A stretch of DNA of 64,000 bases from Ananas comosus (GCF_001540865.1 NC_033638.1:1701902-1765901), one strand, 5' to 3'; counted from the stretch's first letter, positions 48,508-60,619 are shown. Program-made: numbers and translations. Notes: a model not told the origin generated them from the sequence alone.

Positions 48508-51159
48508 TGTCACGACCCGAGACCGATCCCTTTGGCTGGTCCGGGCACGTCGAACAGATGCCGAACGGACAGAGCCTCCCCTGTCTGCCCAAGGCTTAGC
48601 ACATGTACAATTCAAGTAGAAAGAATGCACAAGCGGAAACATACATAATGGCTTACACGAGGGTAAGCAATAGCCAGAGTGAAAGAATATTAGACTAAAC
48701 AACTCACAAGTAGAATGATTAACTTTTAACCATTTACAAGCATTCAACTATCACATTTGCCTTTACATTGCTTTTCATCATTTCTTTTTACATCACAATT
48801 CCTCAAAATAAAAGATTACATTCTTTTCTTTAACATCTCTAACCATCAAATACAAAAGATGATATATAAGGGAATGCATCTACTAGCAAAATATGAAAAT
48901 CCGACTCGGGTGGTCACTGTCTACAATGCGATACCTTTACCGCGATCGCTCGCCGGCTCACTCGGTTCCGGCTCTGTGGAAATAGTGGGGTGAGAACTAT
49001 AACGAAGTTCCCAGTGGGTTCGGCCCCAATCTCGCCGACTTTCCCACTAGGTCTAACTCAGGCATAATAGAAAGAAATAAGCAGATAAGTAACCAACTGT
49101 ACGAATGCAACTAATATGCCTGAACAAAGCTATCAATAAGGATGCTCAATATAACTCATGAAGAACGCAAGTTTTTTGATCTCTTGTTCAATCTCATGGC
49201 TAACCTGTGGGTTTCGCCTCATTAACTCACCAACTCAAAATCCCAATTCGTCGGGGAGACTCCTACGACCCGACGGGGACCGTCCTCTGGGGAACAGCAC
49301 CAACCCAGTGATGACAACTCCGGAGCGCATCGCTCGAGGGGGAGCTACCACCCTTGAGCAAGGACTTATAGCGAGTATGATCCAATCCTTAACTCCAAGG
49401 ATGTCAAGTTCAATCCGTTCCTTAACTATAAGGAAATTATGCACAAATGACCTTTAACTCTAAGGTTGTATGTCATTGTGTCTCAATCTCAAGTTCTTTG
49501 CATTCTTTGTTTTCAGTCATGTCATTATACTAACTCTAGTGTTCTTTACGCCACATTTGTTGTTAATTCTAGCTTTGTTGTTCTTTAAGCCACGCTTGTT
49601 CTCTTTGATGCCACACACTAACTCTAGTGTTCAAATGCTTTAGCATTCATTATCCTCGTTTATGCCACACACTCTAACTCTAGTGTCGTCTTTGCATTTA
49701 CTAATGCCACTTGATCTACATGTCATAGTGTCACATTTGTCCTCTTACCTCAACTAGGTTTTTATATTACATCTCATGCATATATAGGATTTTTAGGTTC
49801 TCAACCAACTTATAATGCATTTGTACTCACAACATGCAAACATTCACATAAACATTATCACATTCATCCTAAAATGCATGCAACAATACACATATGTATG
49901 CTCAATAAGTGACACATTAGACATAGAAAGAATTTCAAGGAGTTTAGAGAGCACCACCCACCTCGTAGGTTTGCTAAGGTGCTCGGGTTCGAATTTCACG
50001 ATTTTTAGCCGCCTATTTCCTTGCCTGCAGCAAAACGAAGCCAAATTAGGCTTTTCGCTCATAACTTCGCATAGTCTTTTCGTAACGTCAAACCGAAAGC
50101 ACGAACTCGTCGGAAATATCCCCAATTAGGTTTCTAGAGGATCAATTTGACTTTGAAACCCTAGCATGCAAAAGCCCCAAATTGGTGCCCTAGCATCAAC
50201 ATCAAAACAAAACCCTTGTTTTGATCTCTTCCACAAGCAAAAACAAGCTTGTTATCATCTAAAAATCCCAACAAAACCATTCTTAGGTCATTTGGTTCTC
50301 ATTCTAAGGTTTTACCATGAGAGGGGGCAAAGCTTACCTCAAAGCTTTCCTTTTCTTGCACCCAAGAGGAAGAAGAAGAAGCTTGTTCCACTCCTTGCCT
50401 TCTTCTCCTCCAACTTCTCCTCCTTGCTCCACCTCTTGAGGGAAAGAGAGATATCCTAGAGAGAGAGAGGGAGAGCTCTTTTGTGAAATGAAAGGGAGAG
50501 AAATGAGAGAAATATCTCATTTGCCCCTCAACATAACCCATATAATGCATAAATGCATTTAGGTCCCTCCACTTTCATCACATTGCACTGCCCAGACTGG
50601 GCATTTTTCGGGCACGGGGACCGGTCTCTCTAGCAGGGGACCGGTCCCCGAGAGCACTCTTGCAGTTTACGTAGCCGGGGTCCGGTCTCACCCTGAGGGA
50701 CCTGTCTCTCCCCGCAGCGACCGGTCCCCGAGAGCAAAACTCTCAGGACTTAGCCAATTTTCCCACTTCTGGAATTTTACGCGCACGGGGACCGGTCTCT
50801 CCCACTAGGGACCGGTCCCCAAGAGCTAGTTTTCCAATACTTAGCCGTTTTCACAATTTTCACACCTACGGGGACCGGTCTATCCCACCAGGGACCGGTC
50901 CTCGAGAGCCAGGCTGCGCGCAGAACTTTCTGCTCAGCCCAATACGCATACGGGGACGGGTCTCTCCCACTAGGGACCGGTCCCCGAGAGCTCAAAAGCT
51001 GCAGTTTGCAGATTTTTAATTTTCTAGCTCTTGAAGATCCCCAACAATGCACTTTTGCTCTTTCAGACACCTTCGACCTTTTCGAAGCGTACCAACCTCG
51101 CACTTTGGTCATTTTGACTAAAGTTCGATATTCGTTTACGGAGATTTCGGTATATTATA
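48508..51159 (-). mobile_element. Solo LTR (family 1, 2.65 kb)
   Basis: TGTCACGACCCGAGACC to GGTATATTATA, the antisense relative of 10349-13061. The flanks are TCAGG (48503-48507) and TCGGG (51160-51164), one mismatch. It carries the hairpin GAACT-ATAACGA-AGTTC (48994-49010), hairpin repeats (49528-49684), a leader with the complement of GAGGTAAGCTT (about 50335) and an ACCGGT palindrome array (50620-50985). Confidence 0.88.
50615..50990 (-). promoter_or_regulatory. ACCGGT palindrome array, solo family 1 LTR
   Basis: ACCGGT cores at about 50620/50640, 50791/50811 and 50873/50893, each pair 20 bases apart, plus single or degenerate copies near 50720 and 50976. The intervening word TCTCCCACTAGGG recurs. 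Confidence 0.6.
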
Positions 51160-51164
51160 TCGGG

Positions 51165-51837
51165 CCTCAGCCGAGGGAGGGGGCCCGATGCGTGTGGTTT
51201 ACCCTTGAGGTCCACGGCCAGGAAGATGGCAACTTGGTAGAGAGGATGGTAGAAGAAAGGCAATACCGGCTTTTCCGGCGACCAAAGTTGCTCGTCGAAG
51301 GTTGGGGTGCGCACACGGCTAGGGCAGAGGGGTGCTGGTGATGGCTGGGGCGCAGCTGGAGGAGCTGATCGACTAGGGTTAGGGTTTTGTGCATGAAACC
51401 CTAACACCTACATATACATATAAGTGTAGATTTGCAGAAAAGTCCTCCAAACCTGAAAATTTTCAGCCCAGTCCCTCACAGCGTGTGCATTTTGCTTGTA
51501 CGCACCTCGACGCTCGAAATCGCGCAAAACGGTACATAAAATATAGGGCTTTCCGCGAATTTTTCATTTTTCAATTTTGACCCCTCAGTAAACTTTATGC
51601 GATTCCCAGATATCCGTCAGTCAGATTTTCGATCGGATTGCGCCAGCGCGTTTAGCACGACTGGGGCATCGAATCTACAATTTTATTTCGTCAGATTTGA
51701 TCGCCGATTTGTGACGAAACCCATCCTCTCCGCATTCCACCAATATATCCATATATATATACACATATATTTATATATAATTGAAATTTAAAATTCAGAT
51801 TCGAAATTTCCTTTATATTCGAATTATAGTTATTACA
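51165..51837 (-). mobile_element. Outer 3' LTR, piece 4 (start of U3)
   Basis: Matches 28000-28759 and 340-1040 (ACATAAAATATAGGG, GCGATTCCC, CCGTCAGTCAGAT). Ends ATAGTTATTACA at 51837. Confidence 0.85.
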
Positions 51838-51850
51838 TCATTCCCCCTTA
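51838..51850 (-). other. Polypurine tract of the outer element
   Basis: Minus-strand TAAGGGGGAATGA directly next to the LTR terminus. Confidence 0.8.
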
Positions 51851-51879
51851 TAAGAAGTTTCATCCTCGAAACTTAATCA

Positions 51880-53165
51880 AGCATCCCCTGCAAACAACTG
51901 CGGATATCGTTCCCTCATAGAAGACTCAAGCTCCTACATAGCATCGCGCTCCCACTGAACCTTAACATACGGAATGCTCCTGTCCAGCAATTGCTTCACC
52001 TCACATGCCAATATCTGCAATGGAGCCTCATCATAACACAGGTCCTCCCGCAGCTGTATAGACGTCGAGTTGATGACATGGGACGGATCTGGGATATACT
52101 TCCGAAGCATGGACACATGAAAGACGTTGTGCACCCGGGCGAGACTTGGAGGATAAGCCAATCTGTACGCCACCGGACCAACAGACTCCAGGATCTCAAA
52201 CGGTCCAACGAACCGCGAACTAAGCTTGTTCTGCAAACCGAACCGCTTGATCCACCTGGATGGCGATACCTTGAGCAACACATGCTCACTGACCTGAAAC
52301 TCCAAGTCACGCCTCCGCTGATCCGCGTAGCTCCTCTGTCGACTCTGTGCAATCAAAAGCCGCTCTCTAGCAATGTGGATTTTCGCCTCCGCATCCTCCA
52401 CCAAGTTTGGCCCAATCACTCTGCGTTCTACGACGTCGTCCCAACAGATAGGAGATCGACATCGATGCCCATACAAAGCCGCATACAGTGCCATCCCGAT
52501 GCTCGCCTGGTAGCTGTTATTATAGGCGAACTCCACCAGTGATAGATACCGAAACCATCCATCACCGTAATCCAGGACGCATGCGCGGAGCATGTCCTCA
52601 AGAGTCTGAATGACTCGCTTCAACTGACCGTCACTCTGGGGATGGAAATCCATACTAAAGTTAAGCTTCGTATCCATGGCCCGCTATAAGGTCCTCCAAA
52701 ATTGGAATACGAAGCGAGTATCCCGATCAGATACTATTGACACCAGCACACTATGAAGCCAGACGATCCCGTCGATGTACAACTGTGCCAATCGATCACG
52801 GGACCACGTGGTGTGCATCGACAGGAAGTGAGCTGATTTTGTCAGCCGATCTACTGTTACCCAGATCGCATCATGGCCCCACTGCGATCGAGGCAATCCA
52901 GTAAAGAAATCTATAGTAATATGCTCCTACTTCCACATGGGCACAGAAAGTGGTTGTAGCTTTCTTGCAGGTCGTTAGTGCTCTGCGTTCACTTGTTGAC
53001 AAACCAAACACCGAGCCACGTGCTGAGCCACATCTAACTTCATCCCAGGCCACCAGAAATTTTGCTTCAAGTCGCGATACATCATGGTTTCGCCGAGATG
53101 AACCGTGTAAGGGGATCGGTGCGCCTCGAATAGGATATCATTCCTGAGCTCCGAGTCACTAGGCA
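51880..53165 (-). pseudogene. Outer element integrase and degenerate C-terminus
   Basis: Zinc finger part: MPSDSELRNDILFEAHRSPY..NFWWPGM..CLVCQQVNAEH. Core part: [29 protein letters not shown] (first Asp), VSDRDTRFVFQFW (second Asp), then after stops FSMDFHPQSDGQLKRVIQ, where the catalytic Glu position (SER in active copies) reads LKR. Then [47 protein letters not shown] and YVKVQWERDAM, a stop, and a chromodomain-like tail. Several stops and frame breaks occur. It is clearly dead. Confidence 0.88.
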
Positions 53166-54950
53166 TACACCACCTGCCTCTGAAACGGAGAGATCCATCA
53201 GTGTGAATAGAGAAGTCCCCTTCCTTGCCCTACTCGATCTCCGCCCGCACCTTTTGCTAGTGTGGGTCACTCTGCTGGCCGAGCAAAATCCGCTCAGTCA
53301 ATGTAGCTTGTACCACTAAGGTCATCAATTGGGCCGTGGCCCTAATAGAAACAACCTCGATCTCGAGACGATAGAACTTCTCTACCAGACGATCCTGTCT
53401 CGTGATCATAAAGGACAACTCAGCTGATGACTATTTCCGGCTCAAGGCGTCCGCTAACATATTTGCCTTTCCCGGATAATACTGAATCGAAAGGTCGTAG
53501 TCTTTCAAGAGCTCGAGCCAATGCCTCTACCTGAGGTTCAACTCCTTCTGGGTAAAGAGATACTTTAGACTCTGATAATCAGTGAACACCTCACAGTGTG
53601 CCCCATATAGGTGATGCCTCCAAAGGTTAAGGGCAAACACTACTGCCGCGAGCTCTAGATCGTGAGTCGAGTAGTTCTTCTCATACTCTTTCAGCTGGCG
53701 TGAGGCGTAAGCAATGACCCGATCCTGCTGCATAAGCACACACCTCAAACCGACCCGTGAGGCATCACAATAAACCACGAGATCCTCATCAGGCCGCGGC
53801 AGAGTCAACACGGATGCGCAAGTTAATATATCCTTTGGCTCATCAAAGCTCTGCTAATACTGTGTAGTCCACAGAAATCTTTTCCCTTTCCTGGTCAGCT
53901 TGTTCAGCAGTGCGGCAATCTTGGCAAAGCCTTCGACAAATCACCGGTAATAACCCGCCAAACCAAGAAAACTCCTGACTTCGGTCACAGTAGTTGGTAT
54001 AGGCCACTCGACCACCGAGGCTATTTTCTTCGGGTCCACCGTAATGCCCGATAGAGTCACAATGTGTCCTAAGAAAGATACCTCACGAAGCTAGAACTCG
54101 CACTTCTTGAGCTTAGCATATAACTTGTGCTCTCGAAGTATCTGGAGTACTTGTCGGAGATAGTCCTCGTGCTCCACATCACTCCGCAAGTAGATCAGGA
54201 TGTCGTCAATGAAGACGACGACAAACTAATCCAAGTATGCCCGAAAGACCCTATTCATCATGTCCATGAAGGCTGTCGGGGCATTAGTAAGCCCCAATGG
54301 CATCACCGTGAACTCGTAGTGGTCGTAACGAGTTCGGAAGGCTATTTTCGGCACATCCTCAGTCCGGATCTTAAGCTGATGATACCCGAATTGCAAATCG
54401 ATCTTGGAATACACCGACGATCCCTGAAGCTGGTCGAATAGATCATCAATCTGAGGTAGTGGATATTTGTTCTTCACTATGATCTTATTGAGCTCCCGGT
54501 AGTCGTTGCATAGCCGCAGACTACCGTCCTTCTTTTTAACGAAAAGGACTGGGGCACCCCAAGGAGACACGCTAGGTCTGATGAATCCTTTATCTGGGAG
54601 ATCTTCGAGCTGAGCCTTCAGCTCCTTCAGCACAGCGAAGGCCATGCGGTAGGGGGCCTTCGAGATTGGTGCCGTGCCAGGAACTAACTCGATGAAAAAC
54701 TCGATCTCCCGACTCGGAGGCATCCTTGGAAGCTCTGCAGAAAAGACATCCGGAAACTCCCGGACTACAGGAATCTCCTACAATGGTGGTGCTGCTCGAC
54801 AGGTGACATCCACCGAAGCCAGATAGGCCATACATCCGGCATTCAAGAGTCTTTTAGTTTTAGCAGAAGAGATAGTCGCGGCAAAGTATGAGCTCTTACA
54901 TGTTCGGTAGACAAATACTTCATCATCGGGTTCGTTAAATGTCACCGTCC
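53166..54950 (-). pseudogene. Outer element reverse transcriptase and RNase H
   Basis: The RT block at 54723-54226 reads [61 protein letters not shown] and [20 protein letters not shown]. It stops just before [12 protein letters not shown], so the catalytic FIDD is present but lies beyond a stop. More stops break FLGHIV and the linker. RNase H at 53811-53527 has [17 protein letters not shown] and [17 protein letters not shown]. The stops replace Gln or Trp codons by C-to-T or G-to-A changes where comparison is possible. Confidence 0.9.
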
Positions 54951-56640
54951 TCTACTCGCAGTCGATAGTAGCGTGGCACATCGTGAGCCAGTCCATCCGA
55001 AGCACCACATCGAAATTCTTCATTGGGAGTACCACCAGATTCGCCAGGAAAGATCGGTCATCCAAAATGACAGGATATAACGGGAAGCACCGATCAGCTT
55101 CTAGATCACCTCCAGGTGTCTCAATCCGGAGCGGCACCTCATGTGGACTCGAGGAAAGGCCATGTTCACATGCAAATGAATGCGAAACGAATGAATGGGT
55201 GCTCCAGTATCGAAAATAGCTCTAGCTCGACTAATGCAAAGGGTGACAATACCTGCAATGACGTCGCCACCTGTGTCCCTCTTGGGCTGGGACATAGCGT
55301 AGACACGCCCACCAGAAGCCTGGCGCGCCCCGTCATTCTAGCGTGTGGAAAAGGGACGCCCAGATAAAGCAGCCGCACTCGAGGCTTCACGATTCTGTCG
55401 CGATGTGGTTGGGGAGGTAGTACTCTGAGCAGCTTTGTCTCTTCTGGGGCATTCGGCTCGAAGGTTGCCTGGCTGGCCGCAATGGAAGCAGTGGCCCCTC
55501 CGCTGGGGACAAGTAATCACCCTATGTGCTTGCCCGCAAATCACACAGGATCGATCACCCTGTCGCTGGCTGCTAGAGGGTGCACTCCTCACCGATTGCT
55601 GAGTGCGTGGATGCTTGTGTGGCTTCTTGTTGGAAAAAGAGCCACCACCCAACTTCGCATGGGAATGCTTCCCGTCCCCAGAACACTCCAATGCGTCCTG
55701 ATCAGATCGAATCTTCTCCGACTCACTTTGTACCATTAGAGCCCGATCCAAGCACTCGTCGAAGGATATCGCGCCGTGGGGCGCGATCAAGAGCCGTATA
55801 CTGGGCCTTAGCCCCGCGCAAATAGTCTGGCCTTATGATACTCGTTATGCACCGCAAAGGGGATCAGCTCGACGATGCGGGTGAAGTCTCGCTCGTACTT
55901 CGCTACAGTGTGGTTGCCCTACTTTAGGCGCTCCAGTTCGCGCTCTAAGCTCTGCTTGGTGCTGCCTTTGAAGTACTGCTCGTAGAGGAGTCTCCGGAAC
56001 TACTCCCAAGGCGGATAGATCTCCGCAAGTTTCTTATGAAAGTGGCGGAACCACCACCAATACACCTCTCTCTCTAAGCAATGAGTAGCCAGATGGACCA
56101 TGTCTTATTTCTCGATATGCAGGTCGCAGAATAGCTTCTCCATGTAGGCGACCCAATGCTCGACTACCCGGCTATCGTCGTTCTTCGCAACGAGCTTCGG
56201 CGGGTCGAACTTTCGGAACTCCGCCAACTTCGCCCGAATGCGGGTGCCCTCCGCTATAGGGGTATCACTACCTTCAACGAAAACCGTCGTGGTGGCCGTC
56301 GTCGTCGTCGTGACGGTCAGAGCCGCAGCTGGTGCAGGCATCACTGGAGGGTCCACGGTCACTAGAGCACTTTGCATCGAAGGTGGAAATGGGGGAGCAG
56401 CAGCTGCAGTCTGCTATTGTAGAAACTACTGGAACATCCCAGAGAGGGCCGTCAGCTGACCCAGCTGCTACCTCGGCCTCGAGCTGCTGTGTACGAGCAT
56501 CACCCAGCTGCTCATGGCCGACCTGCTCCCCGCCACCCCTGCCCGTAGGGGCATGCTCTCTCGGACCGCCAGATGCCCTCGCACTAGCGCGTCCACTGCC
56601 ACGACCTAGACGAGGAGGTCTACCATGAGCCATTTGCAAT
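54951..56640 (-). pseudogene. Outer element gag and protease
   Basis: Starts MAHGRPPRLGRGSGRA at about 56638 and loses frame near 56300. It continues KFDPPKLVAKNDDSRVVEHW and MEKLFCDLHIEK, then a stop near 56105 and more breaks. The nucleocapsid zinc knuckle CFHCGQPGNLRAECP with CVICGQAHRVITC lies in the 55790-55338 frame. The protease at about 55240 has IFDTGAPIHSF. The tail FDVVLRMDWLTMCHATIDCE is at about 55000. Confidence 0.85.
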
Positions 56641-56814
56641 AAAAAACACCGTCAAGCAAATAATTCGACTCGACAATATACACCTGAACTCAAGCCCAAA
56701 CCCCGCACTCGCGTGCCCATACACCGTAGGTCTTCTTATGGGTCAACCTAACCAATGGTTCAGTTCGATTATTTTTCAAAACAAACTATGAGTAGTGCTG
56801 TGGTTGTAACTTGA

Positions 56815-56825
56815 CTCTGATACCA
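56815..56825 (-). other. Primer binding site of the outer element
   Basis: Minus-strand TGGTATCAGAG lies 8 bases inside the 5' LTR (56834), as in the inner chromovirus. Confidence 0.85.
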
Positions 56826-56833
56826 CTTTAATC

Positions 56834-58343
56834 TGTCACGCCCCGGGGTTCCTTTTTAGATTTAAAAGCCAATGTAGAAGTGCCCAAATTTAAAAAAAAA
56901 AAAAATCTTGAGCCCAGAGTATATCAGATCTGTCACAAATACAGAGAATCCGCTATTCACATAGACAGAGTCTCTCCTGTATTTGCACGGCATCCAATAA
57001 GTACAAGATACAACCACAACAGTATGACATTCACATACATCCACCATTCACATTCACCATTAATTTCATCACAGATATTCATAAATTTAAATCTATTAGT
57101 TTATAACATTTCCTACATGGAAACTCATTTTGAAACACTAAGAGTCATGAAAACCAAGAAAATCTTTCCAAAACCATTTCTCACACGGAAACCATTTTCT
57201 TCTAAAACACGATGCTACGACTCATCTCACAAGAAAACCATAATTTTTTTATTACATTCACAAAATCCCATTTATCCAAATAAAGTAAACCACTGAACCA
57301 ATAAGTCTAAGTTAATTATTTAAGAAGTCCAGTTAAGAAATTTAACCAAAATGACGGATCGGTAGCTCTATCGATCGCTAGGACACACACCTCACGAACC
57401 GTCCCCACTTGGACCCGCGATGTCACCTGAAAGGGGGTGGGGGGTGAGAACATATACACATGTCTCCCCTCCCAGTGGGTACCGCAAGCCGACGAAGGTA
57501 AGGGGTACTCACCAGTCAAGGAGGATAACAAAGTATAGGTAATGGTAATACAGTAGCAATGATAAACACGAAACGAGATATATATATATAAATCACTACC
57601 GCTACTATATGTATGCATCAACTAGACGACACGTCCAAAAGTACCCAATCAAAACCTGTCATATCGGTCCATAGACCTCAAGCTTGTGCCACAACTGCTC
57701 TAACCTGTGTACGACCCTAGCATAAGCTCTTGGATTTGAATGGTATATGACCCGAGCATAAACTCTTAGGTCTGAAAGGTATATGACCCCAGCACTTAGG
57801 TCTGAAAACATATAACCCTAGCATAAGCTCTTGAGCTCACGGGCTGATATTCCCAACCACTTTTCCGGATGAGAACACCCTCTTACGATGGATCAGACCA
57901 CTAGTGTTTGTGAAATGCATACGAGTAGTGGCGATCGATGCTGATATTCTCAATAGCCAACCGTCGACAACTAGCCGACAATTCTACCCTTCAGGGTATA
58001 CCGACTGCGTAGGTCACCGAGTAATCCAACCGACCAAGTAGGTCACAATACCGGATGCAACGAATTGACCGACTAGGTCATACATCTCACAAAGTAGGGC
58101 AATAAAGAGATATGGTATCAGTGCTAGGCTTAACATATAAAATGCAAAGTGATAGTAGGAGAAAGGTGGAATTAAAGGATGTAACCGAGCGTGTACCACT
58201 GTACCGACTTCGGGTCGAAATATCCACCTGTACGTATGTAACACTGGTCTCCCGACTGCAGAAGAACATCAACCGGACCTACGTACAGTCCAACGGGTTA
58301 GAATCTAACCCACATATATAAATTACAAACTCACATTCCCAAC
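56834..58343 (-). mobile_element. Outer 5' LTR, truncated
   Basis: Starts TGTCACGCCCCGGGGTTCC and follows 32586-33309 and 35589-36470 in order, including the 36-bp minisatellite (57715-57835) and the GAGAACAT..ATGTCTC hairpin (57453-57473). It breaks at 58343 where another LTR begins; the remaining part is not found downstream. Confidence 0.85.
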
Positions 58344-59450
58344 TGTCACGCCCCGGATTACATGTTTCCCTGGGCACGCGAACAGACCCGCCATATACAT
58401 AAGAATTTCTCCTGTATACGAAGCGATAGCTATACCTGTAAACAAATTCAAGCTACAACTAATAGTATAGAGCTACTAAACTGAACTGAATATATAAATA
58501 AACATCATGTTCACTATACATACAAAGTCTCTAAGATACAACCATCCCTCACTCCAGCGAGTAAACGAGCATAAGTATGTACATGAACCAAAATACCCCA
58601 AACTACCTGTGGAAGGTACACCTCTAGCACTGCAGCAAGACTGGAAGGGATCTAGCTCGTGACTCCCTTTCTACGATGAGAATCAGCAACAGCAGCAGCC
58701 GCAGACGAAGGCTCTACAAAATGGGGTCAACAATTGGGTATGAGAACTACTGCAAAAAAGAGTAGTCCTCAGGGGTACCGCTACTAACCTCAAAGGCTCA
58801 CCCACTAAGTCTACAAAAAGTATGCATAAGGATAGTAAAAGAAGCTGGTAAAACTCTACAGCTATATGCCACTATACTATCGCTATCCAACACTAACTGG
58901 CTGTAGATAGATGCAAGCTTTGACCCAAACTCACTAGGGACTGTGAACGCACCCATCCCGCCTGTTGAAGTTACACCAACCACCACCACCACGTTGGGTT
59001 GTTGGTGGAGAGCAAGTCCAACCTGGACACTACGACATCAACGCAAACGCACAAAACCCGACTTCAGAGTGGCACTCGTGGACGCTACCCAACTGAGTAT
59101 GCAAGCGTGTCTCTGCCGAACTCAATCAAGTTCTCACAGGTTATAATCAAAGCAAATGGGTCTAACTGGCTAACAACCAAAGCTCACGTGCCCTTGGCAC
59201 AATCTGATACAAATATAGAAATCTGGGTCTACCGTCAACTGCGACGGCACTCGACAGCCCGAAACAGTGTACACACTACTGTAAAAATAAAACTCGGCAT
59301 CCCAGCACAAGCGTAAACTTATCCTACACTAATCTGAGTATTCATCGCATACTAACAGCGACGATATAAAAAAACCACAGCTCCTAAAGCTAAATCTAGT
59401 AATTTTCAGAAATGACAGTGTAGGATCTATATGGTTTCTCCTAAGTCATA
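58344..59450 (-). mobile_element. Truncated LTR related to family 3
   Basis: TGTCACGCCCCGGATTAC, then the CCTGTATACGAAGCGATAGC word shared with 39223 onward, and the hairpin ACTACT-GCAAAAAAG-AGTAGT (58746-58766). Similarity ends about 59450 (TTTCTCCTAAGTCA); the rest of this LTR is missing. Confidence 0.75.
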
Positions 59451-59968
59451 TTCTATAAATTTAGAAGACCTCTTTCTCATCCTATGCAACCGTGCACAAG
59501 ATATACTAACGACCCACGGCTATGAAAGTCGTACGCATTCCCTTGCACCCATGCACTAGGTGCATTTAAAATCATGATCATCTTGACCATGTCATATGGG
59601 TGTGGCTAATTCGTACCGCCACCGCCGCCAAAATAACTGCACTTATGCTATATTTATAACTTACATAAAAAATTACCCATATTGTAGTCCGATTAGATTT
59701 CTACTCTAATTAATATTTAAATCTTAAATTTTAATTTATCTCCAATATATTTAAATATTAATTATAATTCAATTAAAATTCAATTACAAATCTAAGTAAA
59801 TCCTAACACAAAGAGCATTACTCTGATGCGCGTGGAACAAAACGAATGTTTGAAAAAAAAAACCCCAAAAGTCAAAGCTGAGTTCCTTAACACGAGGATT
59901 CCAAGTCTTAAAAATATGCGGGGCCCAGGTTGAGCTAGTAAAGTACATGCGACAAATATAAATTAAGC
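59451..59968. other. Unassigned AT-rich sequence
   Basis: No ORF, repeat terminus or RNA gene was recognised between the truncated LTR and the SINE. Confidence 0.4.
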
Positions 59969-60119
59969 ACCGACCGTCCTGAGAGCAAGTGGCAAAGGGC
60001 TTGGTGGTTGGTACCCGAGACTCAAGTTCGAATCCTAATTGATTCATATTTTCAGCTAAGTTTATTTCTAAATAAACGAAGCGGGTAGTGTACCTATCTC
60101 TCAAAAAAAAAAAAAAAAA
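59969..60119 (+). mobile_element. tRNA-derived SINE with poly(A) tail
   Basis: About 150 bases: an A-box-like GAGAGCAAGTGG near 59981, a good B box GTTCGAATCC at 60026-60035, then a non-tRNA body (GATTCATATTTTCAGC, GAAGCGGGTAGTG, CCTATCTCTC) and a 17-A tail. Possible imperfect target duplications are the CAAATATAAAT / CAAATTACTAAAT words at 59953 and 60122. The body resembles the plant Au-type SINE pattern from memory. Confidence 0.75.
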
Positions 60120-60615
60120 GTCAAATTACTAAATAAGGCATACACAAGCATATTAACCACGGAATTAATTTAATAAAGGGGATCTTACTATATAATAATG
60201 GAACCAATTTAACCTTTCGCCTTTTTGGATTTAGAAGAGTAAAATCTCAATTAATTATTAGCTACTTTTGTTCTCATATTATGTGTGTTTGTCCTCTCAA
60301 CTTTATATCGTTAGGTTGTTCTTGTTTACACGGCTTCTCAATCTTTGCATGCAATCATGCATGTACTTAATTAGTTTATTATCAAACTAGAGTTTCTGCA
60401 TAAAATAAATAAATTTATTAATAGTAGTGAAGAGATTCAAAAGAAAATAAAGTTTAGTTGTATTAATTTTAGAAATAAAAAATGATATTACTAAACCTAA
60501 ATAATAAATTAGGTTTTGTAGGAACTCAATGGCAATTACATCTACTTTATGATTCTTCTCTAGATAGCCAATGATTTTAGATCGCCGTCAACTGTGGTCC
60601 AGTCTATAGTATAAT

Positions 60616-60619
<4 letters not shown>
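60120..60619. other. Unassigned AT-rich sequence
   Basis: Nothing recognised; no ORF of note. Confidence 0.4.

Larger units (their letters stand above)
32586..58343 (-). mobile_element. Tekay-like gypsy element (family T), heavily nested
   Basis: A minus-strand element. Its 3' LTR is 32586-51837 (in four pieces because of three insertions), its internal region 51838-56833 and its 5' LTR from 56834, cut at 58343. The structure is fixed by the polypurine tract (51838-51850), the primer site (56815-56825) and matching LTR starts TGTCACGCCCCGGGGT at 32586 and 56834. Gag-pol decay and nesting depth make it the oldest layer of this nest. Confidence 0.85.

Noticed and set aside
60026..60035. B-box-like sequence considered as a tRNA gene
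   Set aside because: No cloverleaf can be formed; the poly(A) tail and non-tRNA body indicate a SINE.
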